This document shows, piece after piece, positions 51,431 through 62,388 of a DNA stretch of 64,000 nucleotides (the stretch's first letter is position 1; the number at the start of each line of letters is the position of its first letter). This DNA is from Halobacteriovorax vibrionivorans (GTDB lineage Bacteria > Bdellovibrionota > Bacteriovoracia > Bacteriovoracales > Bacteriovoracaceae): positions 868,001-932,000 of the forward strand of contig NZ_QDKL01000001.1 of NCBI RefSeq assembly GCF_003346865.1, written 5' to 3'. Made by a program: the position numbers and the translations under genes. The notes below the pieces were generated by a model, which worked only from the letters and a program-made list of their open reading frames with translations, searched no databases and had not been told where the DNA came from.

Positions 51431-52609
51431 ATGAATCGAATTGACATGGAAAACTTACGTTCAAAAAAGACAGCTCTCGTACTTTCAGGTGGAGTTGTTA
51501 AAGCTGCTGCATGGCACCTAGGTGTTAGCTGGGCACTTCATGATCTAGGTTTTACGTTTAAACACAATCATTCGGATGTAAATCCTGATTTTGAAATCTC
51601 AACATATGTTGGTTCAAGTGCTGGGGCACTAATAAGCCTCTATTTAGCATCTGGCCATTCTCCAATGGACATTATTGAAGCATTCCTACACAAGAATAAA
51701 CATGGCCTAAAACCAATTACATATCGAGATATGCTCTCCATTAAAAGGCCAAAATTAAAACCTCACCATCCAAATCTCTATGATCCATTAGATGGTTTTC
51801 CAGGAATGTTAAAAAAAGTCTTAAGCCCAATAATCTCCATATCGGGATTATTTTCAACTCAAGGACTCCATGATTATATTGTAGATAATATTATTAAATC
51901 TAATAATTTTGATGATTATGACGCCGATCTATTTATCATAGCCACTCAACTAGATCACTCTAGAAAGGTTATTTTCTCAAGGTATAACTACCCAAACCCA
52001 AGTCATGATCCAACTGCACACTACTATACTGATATTCCAATTGCTGAAGCTGCTACTGCTTCAATGAGTGTACCCCCATTTTATACACCTTATCCAATTC
52101 ATAATAATACAACAAATAAGACTGACTTCTATATTGATGGTGAAATTAGAGAAACATTATCAACTCATGTTGCTGTGGATAATAAGTGTGATTATATTAT
52201 TTCAAGTTGGACACATACGCCTTATCACTATCAAGATGAAATTGGTTCACTTGCAAATTACGGACTACCAGCAATTTGTACACAAGCAATATACCTAATG
52301 ATTCAAAAGAAGATTATCGACTCTCGTGCTCGAAGAATTGCAGCACAGGATATTATTGATACTGTTAACCAGTATATGATTAATGAGAAATTCAGTAATG
52401 ATCAAAGACGTCACATCACTTCTATTATTGAAAGAAAGCTTAATTACGATCCAAATGTTAAATTAATCGATATTTATCCAACTCATGAGGATTTCAATCT
52501 CTTTTTTGCTGATGTATTCAGCTTGAATCCTAAGAAGATGACAAAAATGCTTGAAGCCGGCTACAAACGAACAATGGATATATTTAATAATAAAGAATTT
52601 GAAGCATAA
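51431..52609 (+). CDS. Patatin-like phospholipase
   Basis: A 392-residue serine lipase/acyl hydrolase. The oxyanion loop is LVLSGGVVKAAAWHLG (residues 17-31; GG at 20-21 then K24), the nucleophile is S63 in GSSAG (61-65), and the catalytic aspartate should be D236 in YIDGE. There is no signal peptide, so it is cytosolic or exported by another route. In predatory bacteria such lipases could act on prey membranes, but that is inference. The gene is monocistronic with a hairpin after it and a very short or no leader. Confidence 0.9.
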   Translation: MNRIDMENLRSKKTALVLSGGVVKAAAWHLGVSWALHDLGFTFKHNHSDVNPDFEISTYVGSSAGALISLYLASGHSPMDIIEAFLHKNKHGLKPITYRDMLSIKRPKLKPHHPNLYDPLDGFPGMLKKVLSPIISISGLFSTQGLHDYIVDNIIKSNNFDDYDADLFIIATQLDHSRKVIFSRYNYPNPSHDPTAHYYTDIPIAEAATASMSVPPFYTPYPIHNNTTNKTDFYIDGEIRETLSTHVAVDNKCDYIISSWTHTPYHYQDEIGSLANYGLPAICTQAIYLMIQKKIIDSRARRIAAQDIIDTVNQYMINEKFSNDQRRHITSIIERKLNYDPNVKLIDIYPTHEDFNLFFADVFSLNPKKMTKMLEAGYKRTMDIFNNKEFEA

Positions 52610-52610
52610 A

Positions 52611-52635
52611 AAAAGCCCACTTAAAAGTGGGCCTT
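52611..52635. terminator. Hairpin terminator between patatin and the convergent barrel gene
   Basis: Stem GCCCACT / AGTGGGC (52615-52621 and 52626-52632). The minus-strand side has a T7 run, so it works best for the gene ending at 52662, but the plus side is also T-rich. Confidence 0.85.
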
Positions 52636-52661
52636 CTTATATCTATAATTTAAAATAAAAA

Positions 52662-53156
52662 TTAAAGATCAAGTGGAAGTGATACACCTAAAAGTACTTC
52701 AGAAGCATCTACATCAACTGTTGCACCATTTAATTCATCATAATTAATTGTACGGTATTCAACATTAACTGATACGAATGGAAGACCTGTAAATCCCACA
52801 CCTAAAGCTACACCTGAACCTTCATACTCAGAAGCACCAATTTCGGCCTTAGCATTTAAGTAATATGAAGCGTAAGCTCTTACTAAGATAGGAAAGTCTA
52901 CTGCTGCGTATAAACCTAAGTTACTTACATCAATATCAGTACCATCAGCATCATATGTACCCATATTATAATCTAGCCCAAGGCTTACAAGCATAGGAAG
53001 AGAATAACCTAGACGACCACCAATATTAACACCATTTGTGTCAACATTATTAAAGTCACCTGCTAAGTTGTAACCTAAATAAGGCTCAACATAGATACCT
53101 GCATTTGCTTGAAATCCCGCAACCATAATCATCATTGCAATTAATAATCTTTTCAT
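52662..53156 (-). CDS. Small outer-membrane beta-barrel protein
   Basis: A 164-residue exported protein with a signal peptide (MKRLLIAMMIMVAGFQANAG, cleavage at 19-20). The mature chain IYVEPYLGYNLAG, GVNIGGRLGYSL, VSLGLDYNMG, NLGLYAAVDF, VRAYASYYL, GVALGVGFTG, SVNVEYRTINY, SEVLLGVSLPLDL gives eight amphipathic strands, the pattern of OmpA/OmpX-type barrels. It has many small and acidic residues. Function unknown. AGGAGATTTT precedes the ATG. It lies 36 bp after the exported protein gene at 53193-54749. Confidence 0.82.
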   Translation of the reverse strand: MKRLLIAMMIMVAGFQANAGIYVEPYLGYNLAGDFNNVDTNGVNIGGRLGYSLPMLVSLGLDYNMGTYDADGTDIDVSNLGLYAAVDFPILVRAYASYYLNAKAEIGASEYEGSGVALGVGFTGLPFVSVNVEYRTINYDELNGATVDVDASEVLLGVSLPLDL

Positions 53157-53192
53157 AAAATCTCCTCATTTTATCTAGTAATTTCTCTCAAA

Positions 53193-54749
53193 CTAGATGT
53201 GTTCAATAATATATAAACCTTCAGTACAAAAGCTTTGCATATAGTTAATATTTCCATTTCCTGAATCAATTTTCGTATTAAGAATTCCGTAATCATGGGA
53301 GATCACAAAGACCTTCTCAGTTAGCCCTGTGATTTCAGCACTCACTGTTCCATCTTTATCCATATAGTAGAAATCATAAGATCCTGATGGTCTAAGAGAA
53401 GACATATAGGCTTCAAAGTTCACAAGAGGTCGATCTAAATTTATTTGGATTACACATGCACCATTATCAGCATAGTTTTGGAATAATTCTTTTAAATAAT
53501 CAATATATTCAAGAGATGGTATGACAATCTTCTTAATATCATCAAAACCAACAAAAACAGGTGTCTCTTTTCCAACTTCTAAATAGTGTTTAAATCCTGC
53601 TTCACGAATTGGTGCGATTAATTTGTAACGATTAAGGCCAACTTTCGTTGGTTTAATATCTCGATTAAAGTAGTTAATACTTTTAGCATCAAGATTCATT
53701 TGTTGTAGTGTTTTAGCAGCAAGATTTTCTTCAAAAACAGAGAAGTTAACAGCCTTTGAACTCAGTAAATATGGTGCTTCATAAGTCATTTCATCTTGAA
53801 CAAGATGGATAATCTTTTGAGCAACCTTTCCTTTAAAGTCCATGTATTTAATTAAGTGATTACCTAGTTCAACATCTAAGTAAAGCTCATATACAAACGA
53901 TCCACCTGGCTCAATTTGCTTAAAATTCTTATTTAAAAATATTTTCTTTTTAAATTTACCCGTAAATGTTGATGTATCAATCTTACTTCCAAGATCAACT
54001 AAAATGTGTGCACCCGTTTCCTCTTTTATCTTATTCTTTTCAAGAATTTTATCGAGGTAATCTGCACTTATTACAGGAATATCAAATGTCGTATCACTTC
54101 GAGCACTTAATTCAAAATTTGTACGAATAATTCCACGAGCAGCTACAGATGCTCTAAATGTAGAAAACTTATCATCTGGAGCAATTGGTACTTTGATAAC
54201 TGAAGAACCTGCATCAGTTAGTAATTCATTTAGATTATAACTAGGCACTAAGTCGTAATCGCTTAAATTATTCTTTGATGGGCCTTTATGATTGAACTCT
54301 CTAAGCTTAATATTAAACGTAGAAGCCGCTTTCGTACGTTTCGCAGCTGATTGTATAAAGCTTGAGAAATCAATTATAGGCTTATAGTTTTTAGGCTTTC
54401 CGCCTGCTTTTCTTGCCTTATTCTTCAATGCTACAGTCGGTCTTAAGACCGGTTTAGCTTTATTCACTTTATTCTTTTTATCATCACCGTATGTAAAGAA
54501 GACCATCTCTTCTTTCTTGGTTTTATCTTTTGCATTCTCAATTGCCTTTGGATTTCCATGCTTGTTAATTTTTTTAACGCCAGATGATCTCAAGTTAATT
54601 GTGTCAGAATAAATATCAGAAAAGTTGAATGAATTTAATTCCTTCGTTTCAAAATTCTTAGGTTTGAGACGAATTATATCGCTACCAGTAAGTGCTGAAG
54701 AACTTACTTGAAAAATTAAGAATAATAGTGAAATTAGAAGCTTTATCAT
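53193..54749 (-). CDS. Exported protein of unknown function, 518 aa
   Basis: A signal peptide (MIKLLISLLFLIFQVSSSAL) is followed by a lysine-rich, disordered-looking region (about 50-135: KINKHGNPKAIENAKDKTKK, KNKARKAGGKPKN) and then a beta-rich body of about 370 residues with repeated strand patterns. Only two or three cysteines occur, late in the chain. I recognise no family; a periplasmic or surface role is inferred from the signal peptide and the adjacent barrel gene. It lies between the atp terminator and the small barrel gene. Confidence 0.68.
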   Translation of the reverse strand: MIKLLISLLFLIFQVSSSALTGSDIIRLKPKNFETKELNSFNFSDIYSDTINLRSSGVKKINKHGNPKAIENAKDKTKKEEMVFFTYGDDKKNKVNKAKPVLRPTVALKNKARKAGGKPKNYKPIIDFSSFIQSAAKRTKAASTFNIKLREFNHKGPSKNNLSDYDLVPSYNLNELLTDAGSSVIKVPIAPDDKFSTFRASVAARGIIRTNFELSARSDTTFDIPVISADYLDKILEKNKIKEETGAHILVDLGSKIDTSTFTGKFKKKIFLNKNFKQIEPGGSFVYELYLDVELGNHLIKYMDFKGKVAQKIIHLVQDEMTYEAPYLLSSKAVNFSVFEENLAAKTLQQMNLDAKSINYFNRDIKPTKVGLNRYKLIAPIREAGFKHYLEVGKETPVFVGFDDIKKIVIPSLEYIDYLKELFQNYADNGACVIQINLDRPLVNFEAYMSSLRPSGSYDFYYMDKDGTVSAEITGLTEKVFVISHDYGILNTKIDSGNGNINYMQSFCTEGLYIIEHI

Positions 54750-54808
54750 TAGCTCTATTTTCGCATTATTACTTTTTTTAAAGCTTAAGAGGCAAATATT
54801 GCCGATAC

Positions 54809-54834
54809 AAAAAAGGCCCCGAATTACGGGGCCC
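54809..54834 (-). terminator. Terminator of the ATP synthase operon
   Basis: GC-rich stem GGCCCCG / CGGGGCC (54815-54821 and 54826-54832) with AATT-type loop; on the minus strand it is followed by T6. It lies 26 bp after the atpC stop. Confidence 0.93.
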
Positions 54835-54859
54835 TTTTATATTTCAAATAGTATTAAAT

Positions 54860-55270
54860 CTATTTAGAGATTTGCTTAACTAGTTGTAATCTAAGCTGCG
54901 CTCTTTCAACCTTACGACGGTATTTAACTAATTCTTCGTCAGTTAAAGTATCTTTCAGTTTTTCACGAGCATAAATTAGTGCATTAGTAGCTCTTTCTTC
55001 GTCAATCTGATTATCTTCTTCAGAAGTCAAAGAAAGGATAGTAATTTCGTCGTTTAAAACTTTTACTATACCATTAGTTACAGTGAAAAATCTCTCTTGA
55101 TCATCACCGTGAACTGCAACGCTACCTGTAGCTAGTTTTTCAACAATATGAGTGTGACCTGCTAGAACTTCAATTTCACCCTTTAGAGTTGGGATAAATA
55201 CTGATTCTGCCGGTACATTCTTCGCTACAACTGAGCTAGGCGTTAATATATTTACAACAAAGTTACTCAT
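54860..55270 (-). CDS. atpC: ATP synthase epsilon subunit
   Basis: A 136-residue F1 central-stalk subunit. It begins SNFVVNILTPSSVVAKNVPAESVFIPT and contains the family motif LKGEIEVLAGHTHIVEKLATG, with a C-terminal helical hairpin (EERATNALIYAREKLKD ... YRRKVERAQLRLQLV). ATG 55270 is preferred because AAGGA is 7 nt upstream; ATG 55273 leaves only 4 nt. The 143-bp gap after atpD holds structured element copy B, so its translation may be influenced by that RNA. Last gene of the atp cluster. Confidence 0.96.
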   Translation of the reverse strand: MSNFVVNILTPSSVVAKNVPAESVFIPTLKGEIEVLAGHTHIVEKLATGSVAVHGDDQERFFTVTNGIVKVLNDEITILSLTSEEDNQIDEERATNALIYAREKLKDTLTDEELVKYRRKVERAQLRLQLVKQISK

Positions 55271-55303
55271 CATTTAATCCTTATTATAAAGCATTATATA
55301 TTT

Positions 55304-55416
55304 TGCTCCTACTTCGAACCGCTCGGGCCTAAACCCTCGCTCTCGAAAAAAGCATGCTCCTTTCAAGGGGAGCTTGCGAAGCAAACAATAGACTGGCCTT
55401 AGCCAGTCGATTTTGC
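55304..55416 (-). repeat. Structured interspersed element, copy B (candidate cis-acting RNA) between atpD and atpC
   Basis: On the minus strand this begins with the first base after the atpD stop. The 5' hairpin has basal stem GCAAA/TTTGC (55416-55412 with 55385-55381) and apical stem GACTGGC/GCCAGTC (55408-55402 with 55397-55391). Then come GCTCC/GGAGC (55373-55369 with 55360-55356), the CGAGAGCGAGGG ... CCCGAGCGGTTCG helix and the tail AGGAGCA (55310-55304). The last 70 nt match copy A at 58 positions. The 5' hairpin has a different sequence from copy A but the same shape and a TG-containing bulge in the same place. Confidence 0.75.
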
Positions 55417-57718
<2,302 letters not shown>

Positions 57719-57734
57719 TATGGCTCCTCAATAA

Positions 57735-59243
57735 TTAGTAGTTCTTACTTGCGATAAACTCTTTAATAACAGTAGCTAATTTACCGTCATTCTCTCCTGA
57801 GATTGCTTTTTCATTTCTAATAGAAGTCATAAGCTCAGAGTGAGATGCATTTAAGTGATCAATTAGATCTCTTTCAGCTTCTTTAACTTTTTCTACAGGA
57901 ACAGAGTCAAACATTCCTTTTGTACCAGCATAAACAGATACAACTTGATCAATTACATCGTAAGGTGAGTACTGAGCTTGCTTAAGTAGCTCAACAAGTC
58001 TTTCACCTTTTGAAAGTTGTTTTTGAGTTGCTTCATCTAGATCTGAACCGAAAGCAGCGAATGCCTGAAGTTCACGATACTGAGCAAGATCAAGTCTTAA
58101 TGTACCAGCAACTTTCTTCATTGCCTTAATCTGAGCAGAACCACCAACACGTGATACTGAAATACCAACGTTAACAGCTGGACGAATACCAGAGTTAAAT
58201 AAGTCACCTTCTAGGAAGATCTGACCGTCAGTAATCGAAATTACGTTAGTTGGAATATATGCAGAAACGTCACCTTCTTGAGTTTCAATAACTGGAAGTG
58301 CAGTTAGTGAACCAGCTCCGTCTTTATCAGCAAGTTTTGCAGCTCTTTCTAATAGTCTAGAGTGACAGTAGAAAACGTCCCCTGGGAATGCTTCACGCCC
58401 TGGAGGTCTTCTTAGAAGAAGTGAAAGCTGACGATATGCTTGTGCTTGTTTTGTTAAATCATCATAAACGATTAGAGCGTGCTTACCACTATCTCTGTAG
58501 TACTCACCCATTGTACAACCAGTGTATGGAGCAAGGTACTGAAGTGGTGCAGAGTTAGAAGCAGTAGCAGATACGATGATAGTATAATCAAGAGCACCGG
58601 CTTCTTTTAGCTTTTGTTGTACTTGACGTACTGTTGAGTTCTTTTGTCCAACAGCAACGTAGATACAAATAACATCTTTACCTTTTTGGTTGATGATTGT
58701 GTCGATAGCAACAGCTGTTTTACCAGTCTTTCTATCACCAATAATAAGCTCACGTTGACCACGTCCGATTGGGATCATTGAATCAATCGCTTTGATACCA
58801 GTTTGAAGTGGCTCGTGTACAGACTTTCTAGCTAGAATACCTGGAGCTTTAATTTCAACACGTCTTGAGTGTTCAGAAACGATTTCACCTTGTCCATCGA
58901 TTGGATTACCAATAGCATCAACAACACGACCTAAAAGAGCGTCACCTACTGGTACTTCAACGATCTTTTCAGTTCTTTTAACTGTTGAACCTTCTGTGAT
59001 TTTTGGATCATCACCTAGAATAGCAACACCAACGTTGTTAGTTTCAAGGTTTAGAACCATACCTTTTGTACCTGTAGCAAATTCTACAAGTTCACCGGCC
59101 ATAGCATTTTTAAGACCGAAAATTCTAGCAACACCATCACCAACAGTTAGAACTGTACCTACTTCATCAACTTGTAGTTTAGTTTCGAAGTTAGCAATTC
59201 TGTCTTTGATAATGCTCGTAATTTCTTCTGGATTCATTGACAT
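57735..59243 (-). CDS. atpA: ATP synthase alpha subunit
   Basis: A 502-residue non-catalytic F1 subunit. P-loop GDRKTGKT in [21 protein letters not shown], the [17 protein letters not shown] segment and the signature [17 protein letters not shown] are intact. There are three close ATGs (59246, 59243, 59237); AGAGG fits 59243 best. The N-terminal [17 protein letters not shown] helix binds the delta subunit. Part of the cluster b', b, delta, alpha, gamma, beta, epsilon. Confidence 0.98.
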   Translation of the reverse strand: MSMNPEEITSIIKDRIANFETKLQVDEVGTVLTVGDGVARIFGLKNAMAGELVEFATGTKGMVLNLETNNVGVAILGDDPKITEGSTVKRTEKIVEVPVGDALLGRVVDAIGNPIDGQGEIVSEHSRRVEIKAPGILARKSVHEPLQTGIKAIDSMIPIGRGQRELIIGDRKTGKTAVAIDTIINQKGKDVICIYVAVGQKNSTVRQVQQKLKEAGALDYTIIVSATASNSAPLQYLAPYTGCTMGEYYRDSGKHALIVYDDLTKQAQAYRQLSLLLRRPPGREAFPGDVFYCHSRLLERAAKLADKDGAGSLTALPVIETQEGDVSAYIPTNVISITDGQIFLEGDLFNSGIRPAVNVGISVSRVGGSAQIKAMKKVAGTLRLDLAQYRELQAFAAFGSDLDEATQKQLSKGERLVELLKQAQYSPYDVIDQVVSVYAGTKGMFDSVPVEKVKEAERDLIDHLNASHSELMTSIRNEKAISGENDGKLATVIKEFIASKNY

Positions 59244-59268
59244 CATTTACCTCTACAATAATTGGCTT

Positions 59269-59808
59269 TTAACCATTTATAATTGATTCTTTTAAAGTAT
59301 TAAGTTGTTTATCTACAGAAGCATCGACTTGATAGTCTTCAACTGTCACTCGAACACCTGCAGTTATTTTTTCGTTTTTTACGTAAGTTAATTCAGGCTC
59401 TGATCCTAATTCCTTCTTGATAAAAGATTTAATCTTATCAAGAGACTCAGTATCAATTGAATCTGCACTACCTTCGATTGTTCCTCTCATGAAACCTTTT
59501 TCATGATCATCGATAACGATTACTTCTTTAAAAATAATTGGCATAAGACCAATTCTTTTTTCTTGAAGTAGGAAATTAATAAATGATTTTACAACTTGAG
59601 AAAGTCCTAATTTTGTCATTACATCATTAACAACAGCTGTTTTTTCTTCAGCAGAGAAAACATCAAGAAACATAACATTTTCAAGATTGTTGTTTTCGTT
59701 AACCACTTCAGTAAGTGTTGTTAATTCTTTAGCAACGTCAAGATTTGACTCTTTACCTAGGTTGTAAATCGCTTTTGCATACGCTTTGGCTACATTCTTA
59801 TCTTTCAT
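59269..59808 (-). CDS. atpH: ATP synthase delta subunit
   Basis: A 179-residue OSCP/delta protein that ties the peripheral stalk to F1. It starts VAKAYAKAIYNLGKESNLDVAKEL and ends with VTVEDYQVDASVDKQLNTLKESI, the typical delta signature LxxGxxVxxxDxxxDxSVxxQLxxL in slightly altered form. Complete and of normal length. It lies between the b-subunit gene and atpA, 15 and 25 bp from each. Confidence 0.95.
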   Translation of the reverse strand: MKDKNVAKAYAKAIYNLGKESNLDVAKELTTLTEVVNENNNLENVMFLDVFSAEEKTAVVNDVMTKLGLSQVVKSFINFLLQEKRIGLMPIIFKEVIVIDDHEKGFMRGTIEGSADSIDTESLDKIKSFIKKELGSEPELTYVKNEKITAGVRVTVEDYQVDASVDKQLNTLKESIING

Positions 59809-59823
59809 TTTACTACCCTAGAA

Positions 59824-60351
59824 CTATAGTCTTGATATTAAATTACTAGTTGCTTTATTTGATAATTTTTCATCTTTATGAATTGTACTTTTAGTCTTGT
59901 TAATAACTTCATCTAAAAGTGATTCGTTAAGACTTTTAAGCATCATTTTCTTTTCAGATTCTAATTTATGCTCAGAATCTTTTTCCATTTTTTCCATTGA
60001 TGCTTTCATTTCTTCAACAAATTTTTGTTCAAACTTTTCGCTATCTACTTTTGCATTTGAAATGATTTTTTCTTTTTCACTTTGAATGTTATCGATCTTA
60101 GCTTTTGAAGCTTGTAGCTCTTGTTCTGCCTTAGCATCTTTCTTTGCTGCATACTCAACTAAGTCTTTAATGTTTTCTGATTTTTCTGTGAATGATTTGC
60201 TCATAAATGGGATCATCTTCCACGCAATAAAACCAAACACAATTGTGAAGTTAATTGCAGGAACTAGAAGATCACTTAAATGACCACCGCGGTACTCACC
60301 ACCAGCAGCTAGAGCAACATTACTAATGATTAAAGCTAATAAAAATTTCAT
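59824..60351 (-). CDS. atpF: ATP synthase b subunit with signal-like N terminus
   Basis: A 175-residue peripheral stalk subunit. The N terminus MKFLLALIISNVALAAGGEYRG looks like a cleavable signal peptide, followed by the membrane helix LLVPAINFTIVFGFIAWKMIPF (27-48) and a long Lys/Glu coiled coil. Signal-like extensions on b occur in several delta- and epsilonproteobacterial ATP synthases. It is encoded after the shorter b' gene, and the two probably form a heterodimeric stalk. Confidence 0.9.
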   Translation of the reverse strand: MKFLLALIISNVALAAGGEYRGGHLSDLLVPAINFTIVFGFIAWKMIPFMSKSFTEKSENIKDLVEYAAKKDAKAEQELQASKAKIDNIQSEKEKIISNAKVDSEKFEQKFVEEMKASMEKMEKDSEHKLESEKKMMLKSLNESLLDEVINKTKSTIHKDEKLSNKATSNLISRL

Positions 60352-60374
60352 TGCTTACCCTATCCTTAAATAAT

Positions 60375-60818
60375 TTACTGAACGATTTTGTTTACAAGAA
60401 GTGACGATAGTTCTTCCGCATCTTTCATAACGGCAACTTTCTTTTCTTCTAATTCTTTTGCGTACTCATTCTTCTCAGCATTTAGTTGAGACTCAAGTTT
60501 ATCTGCTAGTTCTTTAACCTTTGCAGCTTCACGCTTTGTTACTTCTTCTTTCTTTGCTTGAATGATAGAAAAAGCTTCTGATTGAGCACTTTCAATTTTC
60601 ACTTTATATTCTTTTTCAAGCTCAGTTGCTAGACGAGTTTTCTCCTCTGCTCCTGACTCCATTTTAGTCGTTTTTGCTTCACGATTTTCAAGAATATCTT
60701 GAAGCTTAGACCAAATTAAGTTTCTTGTTACAAAGTACAAAACAGTAACAATAGCTAATTGAATGAATAAAGTTGAATCGATTTGTAGTGATTTTAATAC
60801 TGTAAGAATAGTATCCAT
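60375..60818 (-). CDS. ATP synthase b' subunit
   Basis: A 147-residue stalk subunit with one N-terminal membrane helix (about 16-33, STLFIQLAIVTVLYFVTRNLIW) and a charged coiled coil beginning SKLQDILENREAKT, the usual b/b' pattern of a membrane helix then KxxxxILxxRxxK. It is the first gene of the atp cluster. The a and c subunits (atpB, atpE) are absent from the window, as in organisms that encode F0 a/c separately. Confidence 0.92.
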   Translation of the reverse strand: MDTILTVLKSLQIDSTLFIQLAIVTVLYFVTRNLIWSKLQDILENREAKTTKMESGAEEKTRLATELEKEYKVKIESAQSEAFSIIQAKKEEVTKREAAKVKELADKLESQLNAEKNEYAKELEEKKVAVMKDAEELSSLLVNKIVQ

Positions 60819-60866
60819 TAGTGACTACTCCAAATTACATCTAGATGATTGGTTAAAAGTTCACTA

Positions 60867-60896
60867 ATAATTAAACTTTATATGGCCTATCGTCAA
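60867..60896 (-). promoter_or_regulatory. Putative promoter of the atp operon
   Basis: Minus-strand TTGACG (60896-60891), then 18 bp, then AATTAT (60872-60867), predicting a start near 60860 and a leader of about 42 nt before b'. The -35 is good and the -10 is mediocre (4 of 6). Confidence 0.4.
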
Positions 60897-60963
60897 GATA
60901 AACCGGTTATTTCTGAATGTTTGTTAATTTTTAATTAAGGTGTAAATAATCAAATTTATTTAA

Positions 60964-61296
60964 TTATTTGTCATCATGCATCTTCGTTGTTCCATGGAAG
61001 ATAACACCATCTTCAACAATCAGCGAAGGAGTTGTGATAGTCCCCTCGAAGCGAGCTGGCTTGATAATTTCAACGCGAGAAGTCGCTTTAATATCACCTT
61101 TTACGATACCACTAATCATAATTACATCAGCAATAATATCTGCATTTATAACAGCGGCCTCTGAAATAATTACCGTATCATTAGAATAAATTGTTCCGTT
61201 CACAATTCCTGCAATGCGTCCAACACCATTAAGTGTAATATTGCCTTCAAGCTTACAACCATCTTCAATAATTGCTGCCATTGTTCCTTGTGTCAT
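60964..61296 (-). CDS. Bactofilin
   Basis: A 110-residue cytoskeletal protein. The core is a right-handed beta-helix with regularly spaced hydrophobics: AAIIEDGCKLEGNITLNGVGRIAGIVNGTIYSNDTVIISEAAVINADIIA and so on, matching bactofilin (DUF583) repeats of about 17-18 residues. It should polymerise without nucleotide. ATG 61296 and an internal ATG at 61281 (AAGGA 4 nt upstream) are both possible. Bactofilins next to parAB are known to organise ParABS complexes in Myxococcus, so a partition or positioning role is plausible. Confidence 0.9.
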   Translation of the reverse strand: MTQGTMAAIIEDGCKLEGNITLNGVGRIAGIVNGTIYSNDTVIISEAAVINADIIADVIMISGIVKGDIKATSRVEIIKPARFEGTITTPSLIVEDGVIFHGTTKMHDDK

Positions 61297-61321
61297 ATAC
61301 TCTTTACCTTTTTTCCATGGT

Positions 61322-61404
61322 GGTTCTATAGGACCAATTTAATTATTTCATTATTTGGTTCTATAGGACCAGTTAAGACTATATCCAACTGGTCCCATAG
61401 GACC
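61322..61404. repeat. Three spaced 14-bp palindromic repeats between parB and bactofilin
   Basis: GGTTCTATAGGACC at 61322-61335 and 61357-61370, and GGTCCCATAGGACC at 61391-61404. Each is a near-palindrome, and start-to-start spacing is 35 and 34 bp. Copies 2 and 3 with flanks also form an 18-bp inverted repeat (61357-61374 against 61387-61404, 16 of 18 complementary, 12-nt loop). There is no T-run, so this looks more like an operator array or an RNA hairpin than a terminator. Confidence 0.75.
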
Positions 61405-61409
61405 GATTT

Positions 61410-62372
61410 TTATCTATTAGTTAAAAGATATTCAAAGATATCATTAAATTCAGCTTCATTAGCAAATTTAAGAACGACTTCACCACCGCCACTCTTATTT
61501 GTCTTAATACCAAAGTGGTACCCAGTACGCTGCTCAAGCTTCTCTCTATATTGAGACATTTTGCCATTGAAGAAGTCAAAGTTTTCTTCCTCTTCTTTCT
61601 TGTCTTTTGGTGCACGTTTAGAAGCTTTAATTAGTTTTTCAGTTTCTCTAACTGATAAATTATCTACAGCTGCTTTATTTGCAATGCGAATACAATCTTC
61701 TCTTTCTTTAACACCTGCTAAAATTTTAGCATGACCAAAAGATAGCTGATCCTTTTGAATTAAATCGACAACATCACGAGGTAGTTTAAGGATACGTAGG
61801 AAGTTAGCAATTGTTGATCTTTCCTTTCCTACTTTCTTTGCAACTTCTTCTTGTGTCAGGTTGTAGTCTTCCATTAATCCAAAGTAAGCTAGCGCTTCTT
61901 CTACACAATTTAGATCTGAACGTTGAACGTTTTCAATGATCGACATAACCATTTTTTCACGATCAGTTGCTCTTTTAATGACAACAGGAACCTGAGTAAG
62001 GCCAGCAAGTTTTGAAGCTCTTAATCTTCTTTCACCAGCTACAAGTTCATATCCTTCATCCGCTTTAACAACAATTAAAGGCTGGATAACACCATTTTCC
62101 TTAATTGAGTTAGATAGCTCATGAAGTTCTTCTTCTTTAAATATTTTACGTGGTTGATTTGGGTTTGCATGAATTGATGTAATATCCAACATTGATGGAT
62201 TCGTTTCAACTTGTACTGCTGCTTCTCTTTGTACCGGTTTTTCAGGTTGATTTTCTGCCGCTACCTTTTGGAGATCTGAAAATGCAGCTTGCGCTTTCGA
62301 TGCTTTAGAAGAACCACTTGTTCCACCTAAAAGAGAACCCATACCTTTACCTAGAGCTACTTTCTTTGCCAT
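61410..62372 (-). CDS. parB: Chromosome partition protein ParB
   Basis: A 320-residue CTPase and parS-binding protein. After an N-terminal KKVALGKGMGSLLGG peptide (the ParA-stimulating region) and a linker come IHANPNQPRKIF, ELSNSIKENGVIQPLIV, the CTP-binding GERRLRASKLAG, ENVQRSDLNCVEEA, and the HTH LTQEEVAKKVGKERSTIANFLRILKLP, then a C-terminal dimerisation domain. Complete. It lies 16 bp after parA. Two candidate parS sites are present at 63340-63355 and 63833-63848. Confidence 0.97.
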   Translation of the reverse strand: MAKKVALGKGMGSLLGGTSGSSKASKAQAAFSDLQKVAAENQPEKPVQREAAVQVETNPSMLDITSIHANPNQPRKIFKEEELHELSNSIKENGVIQPLIVVKADEGYELVAGERRLRASKLAGLTQVPVVIKRATDREKMVMSIIENVQRSDLNCVEEALAYFGLMEDYNLTQEEVAKKVGKERSTIANFLRILKLPRDVVDLIQKDQLSFGHAKILAGVKEREDCIRIANKAAVDNLSVRETEKLIKASKRAPKDKKEEEENFDFFNGKMSQYREKLEQRTGYHFGIKTNKSGGGEVVLKFANEAEFNDIFEYLLTNR

Positions 62373-62388
62373 TTTCTCTTCCCCTTAC

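Noticed and set aside
55274..55294. Six-codon open reading frame upstream of atpC that starts after AGGAGCA
   Set aside because: Too short to assess, the region is very AT-rich, and copy A has no equivalent; probably chance.
61357..61404. Rho-independent terminator of parB formed by palindromes 2 and 3
   Set aside because: The stem is long but lacks a U-run, and a third copy of the same motif lies outside the hairpin, which a terminator would not explain.
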